A stretch of 30,292 nt of DNA, from NCBI GenBank assembly GCA_937906495.1, contig CALCVT010000049.1, positions 1 through 30,292 on the forward strand. Direction: 5' to 3'. A program made the position numbers and the translations under genes. The notes below the pieces were generated by a model. The model made no database searches. It was not told where the DNA came from and was given only the letters and a program-made list of their open reading frames with translations. Positions 14,895 through 23,170 of the stretch are shown piece after piece. Each line of letters begins with the position of its first letter. Position 1 is the stretch's first letter. The stretch is from an uncultured Prevotella sp. GTDB taxonomy: Bacteria; Bacteroidota; Bacteroidia; Bacteroidales; Bacteroidaceae.

Positions 14895-16469
14895 ATGAGA
14901 AAATCAATCCTCACGGCCGCGCTCGTTTTGGGTGCAGCTACAACGGCTCAGGCCGGTGGCTTTTTAACGAATACAAACCAAAGCGTAGCCTTTTTACGAA
15001 ATCCGGCACGTGATGCTTCCATTGCTATTGATGGTGCCTATTCCAACCCTGCAGGTTTGGGCTTCTTGCGTCAAGGATGGCACTTGGGATTTGACCTTCA
15101 GAGCGCTTATCAAACCCGTACGTCAAAATCGTTTTTCCCGAACTTTGCCATGGGAACGGTGAATGGGGTGCCAAATGCGCCTACCGGGCTGAAAACATTT
15201 AAAGGAAAAGCTACGGCTCCGGTGATTCCTTCGTTAGATTTAGCGCGCGTAGGCGAAAAATGGTTTGCCTCGTTTCACTTTGGTATTACCGGTGGTGGCG
15301 GAAAGTGCGAGTTTCCCGATGGCCTTGGTTCGTTCGAAAGCCAAGTGGCCATGGTGCCGGCACTTATTGGTGCCATTGCTCCCAACAGTGTAAAGGGGTA
15401 TACCATGGACACGCACATGCAGGGACGTCAGTACTATTTTGGCGGACAATTCGGGGTTGGTTATAAGTTTACTCCCAACTTTAATGTAAGTGTAGGTGGT
15501 CGCGTAGTTTATGCTGACTGTAACTACTATGGCTATGTACGTAATATAGGAGTTGTTACAGCCAATGGAGCAAACATTGCGGCAGGTGATTTCTTTAATT
15601 CGCAGGGCATGCCTCACTTTGCCGGACTTGTGGCTGATAAGGAACTCAACTGCGACCAAACGGCATGGGGCTTCACTCCCATTGTCAGCGTTGACTATCG
15701 TTTGGGTAAACTTAATTTAGCTGCCAAGTATGAGTTTAAAACGCGTATGCGTCTTAAGAATCGCGCAGGTGTAAATACCAGTGGTTTGCCTGAGTATGAT
15801 GATGGAAAGAAAATTGCTGCTGACCTTCCCGCTATCCTTACAGTTGGTGCGCAGTATGCTGTGCTCGACAATGTACGCCTGTCGGGTGGTTTTCATTATT
15901 ACTTTGACAAGCAGGCTACACAGTATAAGAACAAGGAAGAACACCTTAAAAGTGGCGGCTGGGAAGTATTGGCTGGTATGGAGTACGACATCAATAAACG
16001 CTGGACTATCAGTGCCGGATGGCAAACTACTAATTATGGTTTAGGTGAAAACAGTAAGTTCCTGACGGATATGAGTTTTGTAACCAATTCGAACTCTGTA
16101 GGTCTAGGTGCTCGCTTCCAACTTCGCCGCAAGGTTGCTCTTAACATCGCTTATTTTAAAACCTTCTACAAGCATTACAAGAAGGACATGAAAGACTATG
16201 AGGATATTAAGGGTAAGTTCGGTTCTATGATTAAGCCGATGACCGAGGAACTCATGGCTGGTAAGGTAAAACTCGAGGCTGCACTCAAAAACCCGCTGCT
16301 TCCTGATGATCAACGCGTTGTGCTGGAACAGCAATTAGGTGTAGTGAACAAAGAACTTGGTGCAGCTGCAGTAATTGCTTCGGGACTTGGCAGTTTTAAT
16401 ACTGCAGGTTACGTTAACTTCCATCGTACAAACGATGTGTTTGGTGTAGGATTGGAAATTGCATTCTAA
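14895..16469 (+). CDS. OmpP1/FadL-family outer-membrane channel
   Basis: 524-aa outer-membrane beta-barrel of the FadL/TodX group, which moves hydrophobic substrates such as fatty acids across the outer membrane. Residues 1-20 are a signal peptide cut after A-Q-A. The mature N terminus (GGFLTNTNQSVAFLRNPARDA) is the hatch region, and YSNPAGLGFL (49-58) is the family hallmark. Alternating strands with aromatic girdles run to the end, which closes in VGLEIAF, a typical terminal Phe for BAM recognition. A helical, charged insert (about 430-500) lies in a late loop and is longer than in E. coli FadL. Single-gene unit with its own promoter and a 22-bp hairpin downstream. Confidence 0.92.
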   Translation: MRKSILTAALVLGAATTAQAGGFLTNTNQSVAFLRNPARDASIAIDGAYSNPAGLGFLRQGWHLGFDLQSAYQTRTSKSFFPNFAMGTVNGVPNAPTGLKTFKGKATAPVIPSLDLARVGEKWFASFHFGITGGGGKCEFPDGLGSFESQVAMVPALIGAIAPNSVKGYTMDTHMQGRQYYFGGQFGVGYKFTPNFNVSVGGRVVYADCNYYGYVRNIGVVTANGANIAAGDFFNSQGMPHFAGLVADKELNCDQTAWGFTPIVSVDYRLGKLNLAAKYEFKTRMRLKNRAGVNTSGLPEYDDGKKIAADLPAILTVGAQYAVLDNVRLSGGFHYYFDKQATQYKNKEEHLKSGGWEVLAGMEYDINKRWTISAGWQTTNYGLGENSKFLTDMSFVTNSNSVGLGARFQLRRKVALNIAYFKTFYKHYKKDMKDYEDIKGKFGSMIKPMTEELMAGKVKLEAALKNPLLPDDQRVVLEQQLGVVNKELGAAAVIASGLGSFNTAGYVNFHRTNDVFGVGLEIAF

Positions 16470-16525
16470 GTTTTGTCCTCTACTTTCCTTGTATCAGGGA
16501 GGTAAGGGCTGTAGATACCTTGTAA

Positions 16526-16577
16526 TAATGAGTAGGAGGCAGGAAACGTATTGATGTTTCCTGCCTCCTACTCATTA
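16526..16577 (+). terminator. 22-bp perfect gene-end hairpin after the porin gene
   Basis: The arms 16526-16547 and 16556-16577 pair perfectly (TAATGAGTAGG...CCTACTCATTA) around an 8-nt loop. No T-run follows on the + strand and none on the minus strand. It is probably a 3'-end processing or termination structure shared with the convergent phosphatase gene. Confidence 0.6.
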
Positions 16578-16712
16578 CATAAGGTGCGCTCTCTGAAAAA
16601 TTTTATTGCGTAATACACCTTCAAAATGCTACTCTCAGAACTCTAGGCAGGCTGATGTAACATTTGGATTAGGGTAAAATTTAGTGTATGGCGTCTGTTA
16701 TAGAGCATGTTA

Positions 16713-17291
16713 TCAATCAGCCGATACACTGTCTGTATGAGGATGGACATCAGAATCGGGAAGAGTGGCAGATGTGGTGCTGATGAGCAGTTTTCGCACC
16801 TCGGCATTATGCATACGTGGGATATCGCGGATTTCGCAGCCAGCAAAAGCTGCCAGTATGCAGCGGCTGAACAGGCCGTGTCCGATGGCCAGAATCCGTT
16901 TGTTCGGAAAATTCGTAACTACATAGTCTAAAAAAAGGTGTGCTCGTTTGAACATAGCATCTACACTCTCTACATCAAGGGGTAAAGCAGCAGTGCGTGC
17001 AGCAGCAACAGGCATACCTGTTAGTGTTCCCCAATTGCGCTCACGCAGTAGCGGGCAATATATGATGGGAAGTTTCAAACCTTCGTTAACGATAGTAGCC
17101 GTGTCGATGGTTCGTTGCAAATCGCTTACCAAAAGTAAGTCTAAACTGCAAACTTCGTCCTTAAGCTTTTGACTAAGTTCGGCAGCTTGTCTGCGACCAT
17201 TTTCAGTAAGTTTTCCGGGTAAGTGCCCCTGAAGTATTTGTGCCACGTTTTCGGCGGTTTCGCCATGACGTGCAAGGTAGAGTTCGGTCAT
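16713..17291 (-). CDS. Histidine phosphatase family protein
   Basis: 192-aa cytosolic phosphatase of the phosphoglycerate-mutase-like branch. The phosphohistidine motif is YLARHGETAENV (His9 within RHG 8-10). SDLQRTIDTA supplies Arg60, LLRERNWGTLTG the acidic catalytic residue (Glu84), and AIGHGLFSR the second His (138). The EIL-QG-LT-NG pattern is like alpha-ribazole phosphatase (CobC) and small phosphoglycerate-mutase-like enzymes; the substrate cannot be assigned. The frame stays open to 17462, but the 57-residue extension is not family-like, so the start is MTELYLARHG (17291). The gene stands alone, convergent with the porin gene and divergent from glnN. Confidence 0.88.
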   Translation of the reverse strand: MTELYLARHGETAENVAQILQGHLPGKLTENGRRQAAELSQKLKDEVCSLDLLLVSDLQRTIDTATIVNEGLKLPIIYCPLLRERNWGTLTGMPVAAARTAALPLDVESVDAMFKRAHLFLDYVVTNFPNKRILAIGHGLFSRCILAAFAGCEIRDIPRMHNAEVRKLLISTTSATLPDSDVHPHTDSVSAD

Positions 17292-17549
17292 ATCTTTCGA
17301 AATCTTTGTAGGTTGAATAATAAGGAATGCTGTATAAAAAACAAGAGAATGAAAGCATGTGGCGCGAAGATACACTAAACTTTTAAATAGCAGAAGCCTG
17401 GTGCCGTTTAGGATTGGCTCAGGCGTGCTGCAGTCGGTATGTTTGGCAACAGCAATAGTCAAAAAGCGGGAAAAGTTACTTCTTTACTATCCAAAAGTGG
17501 CGTAGAAAGTAAAAAATGCGTAGAATAGTCTGCTGCCTAGGGCTTGCGG
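17292..17549. other. Intergenic region between divergent phosphatase and glutamine synthetase genes
   Basis: No coding frame beyond the phosphatase extension. A weak -7-like TATCTTCG (minus, 17365-17372) without a matching -33 element is the best candidate for the phosphatase promoter. Confidence 0.35.
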
Positions 17550-17582
17550 TTGCGGCAAATCCATCAAAAAAGCGTATCTTTG
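17550..17582 (+). promoter_or_regulatory. Promoter of glutamine synthetase III gene
   Basis: TTG (17550-17552), 22 nt, TATCTTTG (17575-17582). The -7 box is perfect and the spacing slightly long. Transcription would begin near 17589, leaving a leader of about 170 nt. A CACCAC-N6-GTGGTG palindrome (17583-17600) overlaps the start. Confidence 0.65.
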
Positions 17583-17761
17583 CACCACCAAACAGTGGTG
17601 AAGCCGGAGCAAGAATTTCATTTTGCCCTGTACAACTGTACTTTTTGAAGTGTGTAACATCGAAAAAGGTGTGGCTGAAGGCCATCATTTTTGTTTAGAC
17701 TTAACAGGCAGTTACTGTAAGCCGCTGCACTAACAACAAACTAACAAACAACATAAACAGC

Positions 17762-19954
17762 ATGAGCAACCTTCGTTTTAAAGTCGTAGAAGAAGCGTTC
17801 AAAAAGCGCCCCCTCGAAGTGAAGGCGCCGGCAGAGCGTCCGTCAGAGTACTTTGGCAAGTATGTCTTCAATCAAGAGAAGATGTTTAAGTACCTCTCGC
17901 TTAAAACCTACCAGCAACTTCGCGAGGTAATCGAGAAGGGCACACCGCTGCCCCTTGCAGTGGCCAACGATGTAGCTGCCGGCATGAAGCAATGGGCCAT
18001 GGACATGGGGGTAACCCATTGCACTCACTGGTTCCAGCCGCTTACTGAAGGAACTGCCGAAAAGCACGATGCCTTTGTAGAACACGACTTCAAAGGCGGA
18101 ATGGTTGAGAACTTTAGCGGCAAAGAATTAGTACAGCAAGAGCCTGACGCTTCGTCATTTCCTAACGGAGGTATCCGTTCGACCTTTGAGGCTCGTGGGT
18201 ATTCTGCCTGGGATCCCGCATCGCCGGTATTCATTGTAGGCGATACCTTGATGATTCCAACTATCTTTGTAAGTTTTACAGGCGAAGCCCTGGATTACAA
18301 GGCACCGCTGAAGAAGTCGTTAGCAGCCGTCGACCGTGCAGCTACGGCCGTTTGCCAATATTTTTACCCCGAAGTTTCGAGAGTAACCGTTAACTTGGGT
18401 TGGGAGCAGGAGTACTTTCTTGTTGATGAAGGACTTTATGCTGCACGTCCCGACTTGATGCTTACCGGGCGCACGCTGATGGGACATGATTCGGCCAAGA
18501 ATCAGCAGATGGACGACCACTATTTTGGAGCTATTCCCGAACGCGTTGCAGAATTTATGCGCGATTTGGAAATACAAGCTCTTGAATTGGGTATTCCCTG
18601 CAAAACACGTCACAACGAAGTAGCTCCTAATCAGTTTGAGTTGGCTCCCATCTTCGAAGAGTGCAATTTGGCTGTTGACCACAACATGCTTATCATGTCG
18701 CTCATGCGCAAGATAGCCCGCAAGCATGGATTCCGCTGTCTGTTACACGAAAAGCCCTTTGCCGGAATCAATGGTTCGGGTAAACACAATAACTGGAGTT
18801 TAACAACCAATACCGGACAGTTGCTCCATGCTCCTGGTAAGACGCCTGAGGAAAATCTGCGTTTTATTGTTTTTGTTGTTGAAACGCTCATGGGCGTTTA
18901 CCGACACAACGGGCTGCTCAAGGCTTCGATTATGAGTGCTACAAACTCACATCGACTTGGTGCTCATGAGGCTCCTCCTGCCATTATCTCTAGTTTTCTG
19001 GGTTCGCAAATTAGCGAACTGCTCGAAAAAGTAGAGAATTCAACAAAAGAAGAACTCTTTACTCTTGAAGGCAAACATGGTGTGCAGCTTGATGTGCCGC
19101 AGGTGCCTGAACTCATGATTGATAATACCGATCGCAACCGCACTTCGCCCTTTGCTTTTACTGGTAACCGTTTTGAATTCCGTGCAGTTGGATCGACTGC
19201 AAATTGTGCCAGTGCCATGATTGCGCTGAACACTGCAGTAGCCGAAGCCTTGACCAACTTTAAGCAGCGTGTTGATGCCCTTATTGAGAAGGGGGAAAGT
19301 AAAATCAGTGCAATCCTTGATGTGGTGCGCGATGATATTAAAGCTTGTAAGCCTATCCACTTTGATGGTAATGGATATAGCGAAGAGTGGAAAGAGGAGG
19401 CAGCGCGCCGCGGACTAGATTGCGAAACATCATGTCCGCTAGTGTTTGACCGTTATTTAGATGATGAAACGGTTAAGATGTTTGAGTCTATGCACGTGAT
19501 GAACCGACACGAATTGGAGGCACGCAACGAGATTAAGTGGGAAACTTATCAAAAGAAAATTCAGATAGAGGCACGTGTTCTTGGCGACCTTTGTATGAAC
19601 CACATCATTCCCGTAGCTACTAAATATCAGAGCGAACTTGTAGACAATGTACATAAAATTCAGCTGGCATTCTCCGATCCTAAGAAGGTGGCTGAACTAA
19701 CTGCTTACAATATTGATTTGATAGAAAAGATTAACAAGCACACTAGTTTTATCGCTGAAAATGTGGAGGAAATGGTAGAAAAGCGTAAAGTGGTAAATCG
19801 TATTGAGAATATCCGCGAACTTGCTATTGCTTACCATGATGAAATTGCGCCGTACTTTGACCAAATTCGCTATCACATCGATAAGCTGGAGCTGATTGTA
19901 GAAGACGAGATGTGGACGCTTCCAAAATATCGAGAGTTGCTCTTTGTGCGTTAA
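17762..19954 (+). CDS. glnN: Glutamine synthetase type III
   Basis: 730-aa GSIII, the large dodecameric class first described in Bacteroides; it makes glutamine from glutamate, ATP and ammonia in the cytosol. Signatures: an N-terminal GSIII-only region to about residue 170, WEQEYFLVD (about 214-222), the HNEVAPNQFELAP segment (about 284-296), FAGINGSGKHNNWSL (333-347) with glutamate/metal-binding residues, and RTSPFAFTGNRFEFR (about 460-474), the GSIII ATP/metal motif. The long helical C terminus ends PKYRELLFVR. Length equals that of Bacteroides GSIII. Its long leader, the palindrome at the start site and its isolation as a single gene suggest its own nitrogen-responsive control, but the regulator is not in the window. 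Confidence 0.97.
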   Translation: MSNLRFKVVEEAFKKRPLEVKAPAERPSEYFGKYVFNQEKMFKYLSLKTYQQLREVIEKGTPLPLAVANDVAAGMKQWAMDMGVTHCTHWFQPLTEGTAEKHDAFVEHDFKGGMVENFSGKELVQQEPDASSFPNGGIRSTFEARGYSAWDPASPVFIVGDTLMIPTIFVSFTGEALDYKAPLKKSLAAVDRAATAVCQYFYPEVSRVTVNLGWEQEYFLVDEGLYAARPDLMLTGRTLMGHDSAKNQQMDDHYFGAIPERVAEFMRDLEIQALELGIPCKTRHNEVAPNQFELAPIFEECNLAVDHNMLIMSLMRKIARKHGFRCLLHEKPFAGINGSGKHNNWSLTTNTGQLLHAPGKTPEENLRFIVFVVETLMGVYRHNGLLKASIMSATNSHRLGAHEAPPAIISSFLGSQISELLEKVENSTKEELFTLEGKHGVQLDVPQVPELMIDNTDRNRTSPFAFTGNRFEFRAVGSTANCASAMIALNTAVAEALTNFKQRVDALIEKGESKISAILDVVRDDIKACKPIHFDGNGYSEEWKEEAARRGLDCETSCPLVFDRYLDDETVKMFESMHVMNRHELEARNEIKWETYQKKIQIEARVLGDLCMNHIIPVATKYQSELVDNVHKIQLAFSDPKKVAELTAYNIDLIEKINKHTSFIAENVEEMVEKRKVVNRIENIRELAIAYHDEIAPYFDQIRYHIDKLELIVEDEMWTLPKYRELLFVR

Positions 19955-20216
19955 GCTTGAATGTTAGCATCGAGTATTCAGATACTAGTATGAAATGAGC
20001 AGGAGATAAAATTCTTTTCGGGAATTTATCTCCTGCTTTTTTATTGCCCTGGTGTAAGGTTTTGATGTTGCAACACGATAGTAGACGTGTTCTGGTGTTA
20101 TTGCTGAAGCTCTTTGGGCTTTAGGTCGGGTTTTACACAAAGGCATGATGGTATGTATACTTTTATACACTGCCTGCTAAAGATTCTACATGCGAATATG
20201 TTTATGCTGAGCATAC
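19955..20216. other. Intergenic region between convergent glnN and rpsP
   Basis: Holds the glnN terminator (19998-20042). Between it and the rpsP terminator is about 170 nt of AT-rich sequence without coding frames or recognised elements. Confidence 0.45.
19998..20042 (+). terminator. Intrinsic terminator of glnN
   Basis: AGCAGGAGATAAA-ATTC (19998-20014) pairs with GAATTTATCTCCTGCT (20022-20037) with one bulged A, followed by T's to 20042. It lies 43 nt past the glnN stop. Confidence 0.88.
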
Positions 20217-20255
20217 AAAAAACGAGAGAACAACTTTTACAGTTGTTCTCTCGTT
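20217..20255 (-). terminator. Intrinsic terminator of rpsP
   Basis: A perfect 15-bp stem, AACGAGAGAACAACT (20221-20235) with AGTTGTTCTCTCGTT (20241-20255). On the minus strand it ends in a T6 run (A's at 20217-20222). It lies 55 nt after the rpsP stop. Confidence 0.88.
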
Positions 20256-20310
20256 GTAATTTCGGCTCATAGAGTGCTGTGTTGAGCCTTGCGAAGCGCT
20301 AGGGCTTTTA

Positions 20311-20865
20311 TTAAGCCTCGGCAGGAGCTTCTTCAGTAGCTTCCTGAGCAGCAGCCTCAGCCTCGGCAGCAGCTGCAGCAGCAGCTTCAGCTTCGGCCTG
20401 AGCAGCAGCAGCCTTCTTCTCGGCTACCTTCTCAGCAATCTTCTGGTTAACTTCCTTCTCGGCAGCAAGACGAGCTTCGGCAGCAGCCTTCTTAGCAGCA
20501 GCATTCTTATCTGCAGCAGCAGTTGCCTTAGCATTCTTTTCCTGCTTCCAGGCTTCGAACTTAGCTTGTGCAGCAGCTTCGTCGAAAGCGCCCTTACGAA
20601 CACCACCATTGAGGTGCTTCATGAGCATTACACCCTCGCGAGAGAGGATATTGCGAACGGTGTCAGTAGGTTGTGCACCATTCTCTACCCAGTAAAGAGC
20701 GCGCTCAAAATTCAAATCTACTGTGGCGGGATTGGTGTTGGGGTTGTAAGTACCAATCTTTTCAGTAAACTTACCATCACGTGGTGCTCTTACGTCAGCG
20801 ATAACGATGCTGTAGAAGGCGTAGCCCTTACGGCCATGACGCTGCAATCTGATTTTAGTTGCCAT
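20311..20865 (-). CDS. rpsP: 30S ribosomal protein S16 with Ala/Glu-rich tail
   Basis: 184 aa. The first about 80 residues are a standard S16 (MATKIRLQRHGRKGYAFYSIV, DGKFTEKIGTYNP, RALYWVENGAQPTDTVRNIL), which binds 16S rRNA early in small-subunit assembly. Residues about 95-184 form a Bacteroidetes-type extension: a charged helical part, then Ala/Glu/Lys-rich low-complexity ending EEAPAEA. That is roughly twice the length of E. coli S16. It is a single-gene unit here, without the rimM, trmD and rplS neighbours found in many bacteria. It has its own promoter (20920-20950) and terminator. Confidence 0.97.
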   Translation of the reverse strand: MATKIRLQRHGRKGYAFYSIVIADVRAPRDGKFTEKIGTYNPNTNPATVDLNFERALYWVENGAQPTDTVRNILSREGVMLMKHLNGGVRKGAFDEAAAQAKFEAWKQEKNAKATAAADKNAAAKKAAAEARLAAEKEVNQKIAEKVAEKKAAAAQAEAEAAAAAAAEAEAAAQEATEEAPAEA

Positions 20866-20919
20866 TGTTTTATAGAATTTAATAGGTTTGAATTATGCTG
20901 CTATCTCGTAGCAGCGGTG

Positions 20920-20950
20920 CAAAGTTACTGCTTTTTTGCATGTTGGCAAA
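20920..20950 (-). promoter_or_regulatory. Promoter of rpsP
   Basis: Minus strand: TTTG (20947-20950), 19 nt, TAACTTTG (20920-20927). A full consensus match; predicted start near 20913, leader about 48 nt. Confidence 0.7.
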
Positions 20951-21052
20951 ATGCTGGCGCACATTATTCATGTATTTCAGAACTTTTTGTGTTCTTCAAG
21001 GACCAATCAGGAATACAAAGTTGGCAGTTATTACACATTCAACAAACAAAAA

Positions 21053-21075
21053 CGGGCAGCCATTGAGGCTACCCG
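21053..21075 (-). terminator. Intrinsic terminator of the OPT transporter gene
   Basis: CGGGCAGCC (21053-21061) pairs with GGCTACCCG (21067-21075) with one mismatch. The minus-strand 3' side is TTTTTGTTTG. Confidence 0.75.
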
Positions 21076-21103
21076 CAATGATTTAATTTGAGTGTAGAGT
21101 TAC

Positions 21104-23083
21104 TTACTTGACTTTAAGCGTGGCTTTGGCAAGGTAAACAACTAAAGCTAAGTAGGCTGCAAGTGCTACCCATTGTGAAAGGGGCGATGCAAGATATTCA
21201 GCATTGGCAAAGTGAAGGTTGCCAAAGTGTAATCCCGCACTGACAACGCCCATGAGTGCACCGCCAGCAATGAAGCCCGAGGCTAGCAGTGTGCCGCGTT
21301 CGTTACGACGATTATTTAATTCCAAATTGCTTGAGCGGCTGTTTACATACCAGTTAACTAAACCACCTACAAAAAGCGGTAGGTTGAGTTGAAGCGGAAT
21401 GAACATACCCAGTGCAAAGGGTAGGGCAGGAACCTTGATGAGGGTCAATACTATAGCAATGGCAGCACCTATGCCATAAAGTAACCAGGGAGCACCCTGT
21501 CCGCTCATCAGCGGCTCGATAACAGCGGCCATTGCACGGGCTTGGGGGGCAGCCATTACGTCGGAATTGTCGGGCGTAAAGCCGTAGGCCTTGTTCAGAA
21601 TCATAATTACGCCACCTACAGTAGCAGCTGATACCAAAATACCAATAAACTTAAATGTTTCTTGCTTCTTAGGAGTTGCCCCGAGCCAGTAACCAATCTT
21701 AAGGTCTGTAATAAAGGCACCTGCCGATGAGAGCGCTGTGCAGACTACACCGCCCATAATGAGTGCGGCTACCATACCGCCTGTTCCTTTCAAACCAACC
21801 AGTACCATAATAATGGATGCAAGGATGAGGGTCATAAGGGTCATACCGCTCACAGGATTCGAACCGACAATAGCAATGGCATTGGCAGCAACTGTAGTAA
21901 ATAGAAATGCGATAATGGCAACAATCAAGATACCCACAACGGTAAAGAGCAGATTTCCGTCCATCACATCAAAGTAGAAGAAAAGTGTGGTTACTACCAG
22001 GGTTATGATTGAGCCAATGGAAATAATCTTCATTGAAAGATCGCGCTGTGTACGAGCTACATTTTCGTCGACTGCACCGCCTTTAAAAATTTTGCCTACC
22101 AAACTGAAAGCGCTTTTTATTACGCCCCAACTCTTGATAACTCCGATGATACCAGCCATAGCAATGCCACCGATACCGATGCTCTTGGCATAACCAAAGA
22201 GGGCCTCGGGACTAGCATTGGCGGCTGTGGTGGTGCTACCTTCAGCAAGTACCATATCGGGAAATATAAGGGCAATGGTGGGAACAATGACCCACCATAC
22301 GGCAATAGAGCCTAGGCAAATGATGGAGGCGTACTTTAAACCTATGATGTAGCCCATACCTAAAAGTGCTGCGCTTGTGTTGACGCTGAACACAAGTTTA
22401 GTTTTGTCTGCTAAGGTGGTGCCAAGTTCACAACAGCGCGATGTGAAGGTCTCGCTCCAGGCTCCAAAGGCTGAAACAGCAAAGTCGTATAAACCGCCAA
22501 TCAAACCTGCTACGAGCAAGGGTTTAGCTTGTGATCCGCTGCGTTCGCCCGAAATAAGTACCTGGGTCGAAGCTGTAGCCTCGGGAAAGGGATACTTGCC
22601 GTGCATATCCTTTACAAAATATTTGCGGAAAGGAATCAGGAAGAGTATACCCAAAATGCCACCTAGCAACGATGACATGAACACTTGCATAAAGTTGACT
22701 GTGAGTTCAGGAAACTTGTGCTGAAGGATGTATAGTGCCGGAAGTGTAAAGATGGCACCCGCCACAATCATGCCCGAACAAGCACCAATGCTTTGGATGA
22801 TGATGTTTTCGCCCAAGGGATCTTTGCGATGGGTGGCGCCACTTACGCCTACAGCAATAATTGTGATGGGAATGGCTGCCTCGAACACCTGTCCTACCTT
22901 CAGGCCTAAGTAGGCCGTGGCAGCAGAGAATATGATGGCCATGAGAATACCCCATGTTACTGACCAGGGGGTTACTTCACGATACGTTTGGTTTGGCTTC
23001 ATTAGTGGTTCGTATTCCTCGCCGGGTTGCAGGGGACGAAACGCATTTTCAGGAAGCGAAACTTCTTTAGGTTCTTTCTCCAT
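21104..23083 (-). CDS. OPT-family oligopeptide transporter
   Basis: 659-aa polytopic inner-membrane protein of the oligopeptide transporter (OPT) superfamily, proton-coupled importers of peptides or metal-peptide complexes. The N terminus carries the family segment TPWSVTWGILMAIIFSAATAYLGLKVGQVFEAAIPI, followed by about 14-16 hydrophobic helices. ISGERSGSQAKPLL, IVGSNPVSGMTL and LKIGYWLGATPKKQ are conserved OPT loops. Bacterial OPTs of this YpdA/EspB-like type take up short peptides or siderophore-like ligands; substrate not decidable here. The frame extends to 23110, but MEKEPKEVSLPEN (23083) is the more typical start. It lies 88 nt downstream of the M13 peptidase gene on the same strand, with a weak hairpin between. 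Confidence 0.9.
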   Translation of the reverse strand: MEKEPKEVSLPENAFRPLQPGEEYEPLMKPNQTYREVTPWSVTWGILMAIIFSAATAYLGLKVGQVFEAAIPITIIAVGVSGATHRKDPLGENIIIQSIGACSGMIVAGAIFTLPALYILQHKFPELTVNFMQVFMSSLLGGILGILFLIPFRKYFVKDMHGKYPFPEATASTQVLISGERSGSQAKPLLVAGLIGGLYDFAVSAFGAWSETFTSRCCELGTTLADKTKLVFSVNTSAALLGMGYIIGLKYASIICLGSIAVWWVIVPTIALIFPDMVLAEGSTTTAANASPEALFGYAKSIGIGGIAMAGIIGVIKSWGVIKSAFSLVGKIFKGGAVDENVARTQRDLSMKIISIGSIITLVVTTLFFYFDVMDGNLLFTVVGILIVAIIAFLFTTVAANAIAIVGSNPVSGMTLMTLILASIIMVLVGLKGTGGMVAALIMGGVVCTALSSAGAFITDLKIGYWLGATPKKQETFKFIGILVSAATVGGVIMILNKAYGFTPDNSDVMAAPQARAMAAVIEPLMSGQGAPWLLYGIGAAIAIVLTLIKVPALPFALGMFIPLQLNLPLFVGGLVNWYVNSRSSNLELNNRRNERGTLLASGFIAGGALMGVVSAGLHFGNLHFANAEYLASPLSQWVALAAYLALVVYLAKATLKVK

Positions 23084-23116
23084 AAAGGGATGGTATTTAA
23101 AATTAAGCAAAAGCCC

Positions 23117-23144
23117 CCACGGAAAGCGTGCAGCCTCTCCGTGG
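23117..23144 (-). terminator. Hairpin between M13 peptidase and OPT genes
   Basis: CCACGGA (23117-23123) pairs with TCCGTGG (23138-23144), followed on the minus strand by GGGCTTTTGC. The stem is short, so it may be a partial terminator that lets some transcripts read into the transporter gene, which lacks a visible promoter of its own. Confidence 0.5.
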
Positions 23145-23170
23145 AGGAATTAGGGATTTAAAAGGAAGTT

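Noticed and set aside
17292..17462. N-terminal extension of the histidine phosphatase
   Set aside because: The RHG motif must sit within the first about 10 residues in this family; MTELYLARHG at 17291 fits, the 57 extra residues do not.
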